NCBI GenBank assembly: GCA_003008705.1
Contig: PDUO01000014.1
Location: forward strand, 213,608-277,607
Reading direction: 5' to 3'
Length of the DNA: 64,000 nt
DNA from: Pezicula radicicola
Taxonomy: Eukaryota; Ascomycota; Leotiomycetes; Helotiales; Dermateaceae
In this document: positions 55,491 through 64,000 of the stretch, piece after piece
Position numbering within the stretch: position 1 is the stretch's first letter
Layout: every line of letters begins with the position of its first letter
The notes under the pieces: model-generated
Databases searched by the model: none
What the model was told of the DNA's origin: nothing
What the model saw: the letters and a program-made list of their open reading frames with translations, nothing else
Program-made: the position numbers and the translations under genes

Positions 55491-57253
55491 GCCGGTAAGA
55501 ATCCACTATCACACGTCGGCTCGTGGTTCGACATTACGACAAAACATCAATTTACTTTTACGACTTCGCAATTTCATTATCAGTTATGGTTATGATTATA
55601 GGCGCAGGGGCGCGCTGGGTACTCTTCCTCACTCGAGTTGCTCATTGTCACTGAACTGTATCTTCCCTTCCTATGAAGTACAGACGTAGGTACATGAGCA
55701 CAACAGAACTCGTGGTGAAGGTTTAATGAGGCCTAAGCAGGATAGGGTTTATCATGACGGGAAGGAATGGGGGGGCTTATGGGGTGGTGCTCTTCGTAAT
55801 TCTAGACACCAAAAAAAATCAAAAACAATTCAAACCTCAAATCAATGACTTGATACTTGATGTGACCTTGCTTCTGCTTATTGACGTCCTCGTGAAATGA
55901 TGCTGTACTGTCTTCCTGTTCAACCTCATCGGTAGTATCCCCCCTCGTCGCTTCCCTTCAACCTTCTTTTCCAATTGCCAACCACCTGGAATGATGCTGT
56001 ATTGCCTTCCTCCCTTCCATCCAACCTCGTCGGCATTATCACACATCGTTGTCGTCGTCGTCGCCGCCATCCTACCACTTCTTCCTACTGTCATGCACCC
56101 GACCTGAAGCCACCTTGACCCTTCCCCCCTTTGCAAGTCCTTTATCACAAGACTAATCGATAAGATGGCTTACTACCACTATCACCTACACTAATGGGAG
56201 AAGGGATGACCCGCACCCTTCCCCCTTCCCCCAAAACCCCAAAACCACAAACTTAACTTACTTTTCACCTCGACTCAAATGAAATGAAGCTATTTTCTCT
56301 CGTTAAGTTTTATCGTCAGCCAACACATTTATCAACCACCATTTTATGAACCACCACTTCATCTCATCTAGCACATTTATCAACACAACACTAACCCATC
56401 AACAGTAAAGAAATTATACATAAAAAACAACCCCATGAATTAATTACACCATCACTCCAGAAAATATATCTTCCTCAGCGTATCAACCAATAATCACTTT
56501 ACAAAATCATAAAATACAAAGCAAATAAGATTAGAATTTAAAAAAAAAAAAAAAACAATCCGCGAAAATGAAGATATAAAATCCACTCTTTCAATCTATT
56601 TTTGAAGAAAAAAAAAGTGTTTGTGCGTTGCACGAGACCCGTTTCTTCTAGCTCCGTCGTAGTACGGTACTAGTGCAGTGGATTTTTTTTTATTTGATTA
56701 ACGTAAGGAAGTTAGTTGGGTAGGGGTGAGAGAGAGGTTAGGGTTTTAGGGAGATTAACTTATTGAATGTACTTGATTTACGTGATTGATTAGCCTAGTA
56801 GACTTACGAGTAAATATTTAAGACTTTAAATTGTAAGACTGATAATATGAACCACCCAGAGTAAAAGGTCTGTAGATTTCTATTCTTTGATATTCTTTCT
56901 ATACTACTGTATTCCGGTTGATATAGAGTATAGGCCTTGACATTAGTAAAATCGAGGAAATTCTTTGAAGAGATTAATTGGACAGTTGTGTTTTAAGCGG
57001 GCTTGGTTTACGTCAGTTAGTGAAGTTAAGTGAATTACTATGCTTCAATATGACTGTCACTGTACAGTAGATCTTTAAATACAATCATGTAGCTGGAGCA
57101 ACAATTCGTAGAACATATTCTATTGTTATAGATACTCTCATAATTCGATTAACATTAACTAACATAACTTTCCAACCTCATCTTCATCTTCATCCTCATC
57201 ACCACATTACCAACAACCCCCTCAACTCAAACAACTCTCAGACATCCATTAAA
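55491..57253. other. 1.8-kb intergenic region
   Basis: Between convergent genes. Contains CGTCGTCGTCG near 56050-56060, a run of 16 A at about 56541, and AT-rich sequence near 56750-57150. No supported coding region. Confidence 0.45.
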
Positions 57254-59396
57254 TCAAGGCATAGAATTAGTCTGCCAAAACACACACCTCTCATTATTAC
57301 TAGGATCAGCAATCATACCCACATTATCATTTCCCAACTCAATATTTCCCTGGGAAACCGAATAAGCCTCCCAAGACGGAATAGAACTATCCGCATTAAT
57401 ATCACCCATAGCGAAGTTAACCAAATAAGTCTTCATATAAGTAGATAGTGTTGCGTTAATAGCATATGAAGAAGATCCACCGGTACCAGTTCCACCGGCA
57501 AAGAGATAAGGATTCTCTTGAGCGTGATAGGAAGGCGGGACATCGAAATACCATCCGTAAACTGTGTCGTATGCTTGTGATACGTAGTATGAATAACAGT
57601 CTAATAGTAGTTCGGAAGCGATGTGGTCGTATTTTCCGAACATGGTGTAATACATGTCAGTGTTGTTTATTAGGGGGTAGAGTTCCCAGGCTTGGTCGAC
57701 GACTGTGGACGAGAAGTTGAAGCCCATGCTTTGGAAGAAAGTTGTCATTTGGTCTTTGGTGTCGTAGCTTACGTTGCGGATGTCGGAGGAGGAATCGATT
57801 ATGTAGGGTGAGGTGGTTGGTATGAAATCGTGGGCTTCGTCCGCGAGCTAAACTCGAAGTTAGTTTACTTGTTCTAGGTATAGCGGAGTAACTCGAGAAT
57901 AATTCAGGAGCAATGAGTAATTGGGTACTTACTTGACCAGTTATTATGTTGAGGCCTGTGTGGTATCTACCAGCGTTGAAGGCATCACCGGGCATCTCAC
58001 GGTAATAATCACCATCAATTATGGGTCCCCACTATGTAGAGCGCGTTAGCAATGAAGTACATTAGTGGAATTCTGAGTTCTTCGGGTGTAAGAAAATAAG
58101 GAAGTGGATGTGCTTACCCCGCCAGAGCCAATGTGACCAGTAAAGTCATTGATTGCCGATGCATCGAGTGCGAGGATCTGGTCTTGAGTGTAAGACTCCA
58201 AGCCGAAGTACTCAAGCATATTCAAATTACGCTCAGCAATAACATCGGCAGTCAACGGAGTGACAGCTGGAGACATTACAACAGCTTGGTTGAAAGGAAC
58301 ACTGCCCTCTCCTCCATTGGAAACCAAGTGAGTAAGAAGACATCCAGCTCCAGCGCTGTGTCCAGCGACAGTAACACGGTCTGGGTCACCTCCGAAAAGA
58401 GAGATATAGCTTTGGACCCATTCCATAGCGAAGAGTTGATCCATAGTGCCTGGGTTGACATCTCCGAATTGGCCAAGGAAACCGAAAGCTCCGAGACGGT
58501 AGTTAGGAATAACATAAATAACAGAGTTGTTAGAGGTGACGACGAGATCAGATCCGTCGTAAATCTCCTTCTGGCCGGTATGCCATCCTCCTCCGTAGAT
58601 GTAGAAGAGAACTGGAAGGGTAGTGCCTTCAGGGATGTTCTCGGGGACGATAACATCTAGAAAAAGGCAGTCTTCTCCCTGGTTGGCTGCTTGAGAGTTA
58701 GAGCCCTGCTCAAGTTGGTAGCAGGTCTGGCCGTAAGATCCATCTTGGATGGTAGTGTTTACGGTTGAGACAGCGGTTGGGTTTTTGAAGCGAAGGGAAC
58801 CAGTTGGGGGATCAGCGAAACGGATATTCTTGTACTTGTAGAAGCTGTAGGTCTCGTTGAGCTCTGCTGCGTAAGTAGCATATGGGAGGGCAACTGTTCC
58901 GGATACAGCGGATGATAGAGTTGAAGAAGAAGAAGCTGTTGAGCTTGAGGATACGCCGGAAGAAGTGGCGGTTGTGAAGATTGACGAAGAGTTGGTGGAG
59001 GTTTCTAAGAGAATAGCACTAGTTTGAAGCGTAGCCGAGGAACTTAATGCAGTTGTGCTTGCTGAGCTACCAGAAGCAGTAACAGTGACAGTGACAGCTG
59101 AAGCATCGCGTGCTGTAATGGTAACAGACTTGGTGATGGTCACGGGACTAGCTGTTGAAGCCGCACATGAGCTGACTAAAGCCACATTTGAGGACGACGC
59201 GGCCTGGGCTCCTGAAACACTTTTAATATGATGATAAATTTCAAGCGAAGGAGATTTGCTGACTTTTGCTATTCTGGGTATTGCCACCAAGACCGAGATC
59301 TCTGGGAAGATCGCCAATTAATGAACCATAAGTAAGACCAAGGAGAGAAAAGAGTGTAAGTGCCTGAGAAGGCGAAACGAGTGTGGGGGTCTTCAT
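57254..59396 (-). CDS. Secreted type-B carboxylesterase/lipase with Ser/Thr-rich N-terminal stalk
   Basis: Four minus-strand exons: 59396-59264, 59211-58118, 58031-57933 and 57847-57254, giving 639 residues. Exon 1 encodes a signal-like N-terminus (ALTLFSLLGLTYG). Residues about 49-150 are Ser/Thr/Ala/Val-rich (TVTVTASGSS, TATSSGVSSSS) and likely O-glycosylated. The catalytic domain begins near 155: YKYKNIRFADPPTGSLRF, EDCLFLDVIVP, oxyanion-hole YIYGGGWHTG (about 249-257), and the nucleophile elbow VAGHSAGAGC with Ser330. A likely catalytic His is in PSYHAQENPYLF. This is the fungal lipase/cholinesterase-like family, hydrolysing esters outside the cell; substrate unknown. Intron 1 is 52 bp, intron 2 is 86 bp, and intron 3 (85 bp) is a clean copy of the repeated intron family. 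Confidence 0.9.
57848..57932 (-). repeat. Introner-like intron, copy in carboxylesterase intron 3
   Basis: 85-bp intron (GTAAGT...TTTAG) in phase 0. It consists almost entirely of family sequence, with AATTACTCATTGCTCCTG, CGAGTTACTCC and AGAACAAGTAAACTAACT. It may be the most complete copy here. Confidence 0.88.
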
Positions 59397-61790
59397 AATG
59401 ACGACGACGACGACTTCGTACTTAAAAAAAAAGATAAGAACGAGTGACTAGAAGTGAAGAAGCACAAGAGATGGAGGGAATACTACGGTAATGTACCCAC
59501 CTCGAAGACTCGAGATCTGTCTCCCGGCTCTCCGAATCGCTTCCAAAATGCCCAACTTGGGTGAGCTAGAGCGCCAAACGGAACGAACCTCTCGTATTCT
59601 GAGCAGAGGATCACTTGGTCACATTGTGGTAAGCCTTCTCCTTTTATTCCATAATCGAGCGTCTCGACTCTTTCCGGATCGAAATAAGATTATATATGGA
59701 GAATATGCAGCCGGCGACTTCATGATCAGATCTCTTTTAGACTCTTTTTACTAGCGTGATATCAGAAGAGGTTATGGAAAGGGTCCTGCACCAGTCCACC
59801 TTGGACCAGGGGTACCTTATTCGGCTAGATATGTATGCATAAGCCTTAAAGTGGACTCTCGCACCCGCGAACTGCCCGGGTAGAGGGCTACATAATGAAT
59901 CATGACAAGGCTTAGCCTGCACTGTGCACACTTGGAATCCATGAGTTCAGAACTCAAGATGGCCAGGACGATGGCGGAGATGGCGAGATTAGATAGATAG
60001 TCAGCACTTGCCGAGTCGGTAAAAGACCATGTATTTCCAATATTGAATAGAGCTCAACTACCGCAGCAATCAAAATGTCGATGATGCAATTAATACCCGC
60101 ACAGGAGGAGAATACAGTAATAGAGTAATAAATACCCATGATCTATTTGTTAGCGCCCGTGAGATGGATGAAGGAGAAAGAAGCAGGGAGAGGAGAATAA
60201 CGGTCTGGTTCCCACGCACGAGGCGAGGTGGGTTCATCTGTTGTTCACGGGCATTATCACAACTCCACTCCACAACGCAGGCGCCGCAGGAACTATTTTC
60301 AACTTTTCGTGCCTTTGAAGGTCAGGGCGGTCTTTAGATTCGAGAACAGCGTTTGAAGACTTATGGAGACTTCTCAATGCGGATGAGCAGTCGATGATCT
60401 TGGTGCAATTAAGAATGCTTTTAGCGTTAAATTGTAGAATTGCTCCGTTCCGCACAGTGCCACCGCGTTTGCGAGATGCAGATGGGGGAGAAAAAGAGAG
60501 AAATGCAGGTGCAGGGTCTTCAAGCGAGCTCACGTGTCTCGTCTCATCTGAAATGGAAAAGTCAACGGTTTCGGTCATCTCGGGCTCAGCCGCAATGCAA
60601 TCTGTGACAATGACATTCCGTCAGGAATGATGCGTGTACACCAAACTAGACCAGTTCCTGAGTAATCACACTCAATACAACGCCCATTCAGGCCAGAACA
60701 AAACATGTTGCCGCCGTCTCTTCTGTACAATAACAATGAGCTTACAGTTAGCATACCTATCAAGTAGAAGGCACTTCTGAAGCGCTACAGAGCCATCATC
60801 ATGTACGAAGGTACCGTACCTATCATGTACCAATCCCAACTTCGAAAGACGTCCACTTTGTCTCTCGGTGCTTTTCCCTCGTTGAAGGTGGATTTCGACA
60901 CAATCGAGCCAGAGAAATTTCCGATAGGCTCACTTCTTCAACAAGGGAACGATGACCGATAAGATCTTACCGGGCGAGCCTCGTTCTCTACGTTTATCAG
61001 CATCACGAGCCCTTGCGCGGTCCATGCACACACTTCTAGACCAGTCGGGCCTTATGCTTGTTTTGGCTTGCACATTTCCGAAGAACAACCATATGTAAAA
61101 CCAAAAAAAAATGTCGATATGGCATGGTTGTGATATGATGGAATATTTTTACCTTGTCACGTTTCTTCATGCTTGGGTCTGGCCAGTATGCTTTATTTTG
61201 GGTGCGGTATCAATGTGGAAGCATGCCCATACAGAGTGTTGTTAGGGGCTGCAAGAGTCACTTGTGGTTTGCTTTCAGAGCTGCACACTCCGTCACACGT
61301 CGATAATCTCGATATCTAAGCGGACCAGTCTCTCTCAGGAGTTGCAATTGATCTGAGACTGGGAAGACCGGACGGGAAGACCAACCATGACCAGGGACAT
61401 GCCTCACAGCGCAATTTCTGCAGATACCGTAGGCGAGTAGCATCCACCACGGGTCCGCCATCTGTCTAAAGATACTTACAATGCAGAGGCAAGGGGTGCA
61501 AGCACCGGATCCCAATTCCCAAGTTACGAAACCCAGTAGTGCTGTAGTGGACTAGTGCCGAGCTGCTGTTCTCCAACCTCCCGTCAATCCTGATTATCAA
61601 GATCTGAGCCTCTGCGTCCATCTTGCCTTCTCCATTCACCTAAATTCCTTTCTCGGTTTTGGTCCTCCATACCAGTCTTTCGTTTGGTCCAGGGTTTACT
61701 TTCGTTATGGGTTATTGAAGCTAATACTTTTGATTCGTTCGTTACTATTTTGCATTGTTGCCTTTGCAGTGCTTCTCTTTCACTAAAGTC
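59397..61790. other. 2.4-kb upstream region of the carboxylesterase and alpha-glucan synthase genes
   Basis: Divergent promoters. Near the esterase start there is a GACGACGACGACGAC run (about 59400-59414). TACGAAGGTACCGTACC occurs near 60802. A minus-strand frame at 60234-60578 (114 codons) is ATG-initiated but lacks recognised features. The last 200 bases are pyrimidine-rich and form the leader of the glucan synthase. Confidence 0.45.
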
Positions 61791-64000
61791 ATGTGGTCCT
61801 GCGCTGTGGTCTTGCGCCTGCTTTTGTCTATACCCTCATGCTTGGCGCTTCCATATCTCGAAGACTATGTCGACTACAACCTTAATCAGAATCAGACTGC
61901 AACTACGAGTAATCCTCTTGATTACTGGGGAGAATGGTCAGATCATACTTACCACGAGAGCCCAGAGAATTGGAGGATGCCCATATACACCATTACATTA
62001 GATAGATTCATCAATGGCGACCCAAGCAACGATGAAGCTAATCAGGTATGCGTTCTCTAACCCATCTACAGTGAATGACCTTAGTAGTACAAGCAATACT
62101 AACTCTAAGAACTCCTGTAGACTCATTGGGAACATGACGTAACATCCAACCAGTTCAGGTAACCTAATTTTTGTGTAATCATATATACATCGGTTGAATT
62201 ATTATGCTTACGCTTATCTATCCTTAGATTTGGAGGAGATATCAAAGGTCTCCAGAGCTCCTTAGATTATATTCAAGGCATTGGTGTCAAGGTGTGTAAC
62301 ACATTCTCTCTATTATTCACACTGCTGATCCAACAAAGGGTCTCTATCTTGCTGGTAGTCCCTTTATAAACGTTGCTTGGGGTAGTGACGGCTATAGTCC
62401 GCTGGATCACACACTCCTGGATGCCCATCATGGAAAGATTGCCGATTGGCGTGAAGCCATTGCTGAAATTCATCGAAGGGGCATGTACGTTATCCTGGAT
62501 AACACGATGGCAACGTGAGTAAACGCCGTTCTATTGTACTTGGCCACATTACTAAGCGACGTGTAGGATGGGGGATCTCATCGGATTTGAAGGTTATTTG
62601 AACGATAGCACTGGAACTCCCTTCTCTTTTAAAGAGCATGAGTTTCTCTGGAAAAGTGACAGGAGATATTTTGATTTCCAGCCTTCTAACGAATATAACA
62701 CCACCTGTGACTACCCGGCCTTTTGGTACGATGATGGAGATGCGGTGGGCACCAATGTCACATCCCAGATGGTTGGTTGTAAAAACAGCGAGTTTGATCA
62801 GGTAAGGACTTCAATCTCTCGTGTGCATCAAATCCTTTTATCACATGGTATAGATGGAATCAGTGGTTTGCATACTCCTGCTTTTTCTGGTACTGTCTGT
62901 CAAGTTTCTTTAACGATTGTTAAGCAATATTCCAGCTATTGAACCCATTTGAGTGATTAGAAAACGGCGTTGTTGAAAGTTTTTACTAACTATTCACAGT
63001 ACGGAGAAGTCAGCGCTTTTGGTATGAGCCACTTCTGAATCGTGTACCACCTTGTAAGTATACTAATGAGGAGTATAGGAACATATGATGATTGGCAGAG
63101 ACAACTATCGAAATTTGCGTTTGTACAAGATCGATTACGTGAATGGAATCCCAGTGTCAGAGCCAAACTTGAGCGCTTCTCTTGCATTACCATTGCCATG
63201 CTTGATATTGATGGATATCGTATGGATAAGGCACTCCAGGTGACTATTGATGCGCAAGCTGCTTGGTCAGCTTCGATTAGGGAGTGTGCGAAGAGCTTAG
63301 GCAAGAACAACTTTTTTATTACCGGCGAAGTCGTTGATGGAAACACCTTTGGTTCTATATACTTTGGCAGAGGAAAAATGGCAGATGAAGAAATATCCAA
63401 CTTGACCGAGGCTGTACTCGCCACAAACGAGACCACCTTGGACTACGTCTATATGCGGGAGTTCGGTGAAGCCGCTCTCGACAGTGCTGCATTCCACTAC
63501 TCCATTTACAGAGCCCTTACCGTCTTCCTTGGAATGGATGGTAAGATCGGAGCGGTCGGAGATACGTCCTACAATTTTGTAGAATCCTGGCATCAAATGG
63601 TCGCAGCATCGGATTTTGTCAATTCCTTTACGGGAGTCTATGATCCAAGACATATGTTTGGAGTTACGAATCAGGATGTTTTCAGGTACCCCGGTTTGAA
63701 AAATGGAACGCAGAAGGAACTGCTGGGACTTTTTATTACGACGTTGCACATGCCAGGGATTCCACTTACTGTTTGGGGAGAAGAACAAGCTTTTTACGTT
63801 TTGGACAACCAGGCAAGCAACTATGTATTTGGCCGAGCCCCAATGGCTTCAAATCAGGCGTGGCAGATGCACGGCTGCTACAAATTAGATGAGATCTGGT
63901 ATACGGATATGCCGTTCGAATCCGCCCTTACCGCTTGTAATGACGACTCGATTAGCCTAGACCACAGAGATCCTTCACACCCTGTTAGAAACATCCTGAA
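61791..64000 (+). CDS. AGS1: Cell-wall alpha-1,3-glucan synthase, N-terminal part (runs off the window)
   Basis: Exons 61791-62045, 62121-62158, 62228-62291, 62339-62514, 62567-62801, 63000-63021 and 63079 to the window end; about 570 residues are seen and the gene is 3' truncated. A signal peptide (VVLRLLLSIPSCLALPY) is followed by the extracellular GH13 amylase-like domain of Ags/Mok proteins: YWGEWSDHTYHESPENWRMP, ITLDRFINGDPSNDEANQ, GLYLAGSPFINVAWGSDGYS, MYVILDNTMAT (region I), MLDIDGYRMDKALQ (region II), FFITGEVV (region III) and FGVTNQDVFRYPG (region IV). The visible end, DDSISLDHRDPSHPVRNIL, is also typical. The full protein normally adds a cytosolic GT5 synthase domain and many membrane helices, about 2400 residues. 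It makes alpha-1,3-glucan of the hyphal wall. One exon is only 22 nt. Confidence 0.95.

Noticed and set aside
60234..60578. 114-codon minus-strand frame, open further upstream
   Set aside because: Composition is protein-like, but I could not build a consistent multi-exon gene or see a motif.
1..64000. tRNA, rRNA, CRISPR array or intact transposon
   Set aside because: I looked for tRNA B-box-like words, terminal repeats, transposase or reverse-transcriptase motifs and regularly spaced repeats, and found none that hold together.

Overview
The window reads as nuclear DNA of a filamentous ascomycete (Pezizomycotina). Short GT-AG introns with CTAAC/CTGAC-type branch points sit inside most genes. 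The gene content is typical of such fungi: cell-wall alpha-1,3-glucan synthase, TOK1-type K+ channel, LaeA-like methyltransferase, 2EXR protein, GT32-type glycosyltransferase. Intergenic spaces are long and both strands are used without operons. The protein style suggests Leotiomycetes, but that is inference. I placed splice sites by hand from reading frame, donor/acceptor and branch signals, so exon coordinates are predictions.

Left part (0.5-17.5 kb): an alpha/beta-hydrolase-fold protein lacking the nucleophile serine, a Golgi-type DXD glycosyltransferase, a histidine phosphatase, a decayed MFS sugar-transporter pseudogene, a small tail-anchored protein, a 117-aa protein of unknown function, a BTB protein with a coiled coil, and an MFS/monocarboxylate-type transporter whose last membrane segment is cut off by an apparent one-base frameshift.

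Middle (20.9-37.3 kb): the housekeeping core. It holds a mitochondrial oxoglutarate/malate-type carrier, a divergent pair (Trm7 tRNA 2'-O-methyltransferase and Mak5/DDX24 DEAD-box helicase) sharing a 211-bp spacer, a 942-aa acidic nuclear-looking protein with one small folded domain, a two-pore TOK1 potassium channel, and the Rad4/XPC damage-recognition protein with a fresh in-frame minisatellite.

Right part (38.6-64 kb): a ThrE/Prm10-family membrane protein with an in-frame stop, an MDR oxidoreductase, Tim17, a LaeA-like methyltransferase, a 2EXR protein with a tandem-repeat leader, a type-2 asparaginase/isoaspartyl peptidase, an Asn-rich protein of unknown function, a secreted carboxylesterase with a Ser/Thr-rich stalk, and the 5' third or less of an alpha-1,3-glucan synthase that runs off the window.

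The most interesting signal is an intron family. Six introns in four unrelated genes (three in the K+ channel, one each in the asparaginase and carboxylesterase, one in a 5' leader) share the same sequence blocks in the same order. The first is ACTCATTGCTCCT near the donor, then GAGTTACTCC, then AGAACAAGTAAACTAACT carrying the branch point. Ordinary introns do not resemble each other in this way. They look like introner-like elements, that is, spliceosomal introns that multiply. A second theme is decay of membrane-transport genes (MFS pseudogene, frameshifted MFS, ThrE with a nonsense codon).
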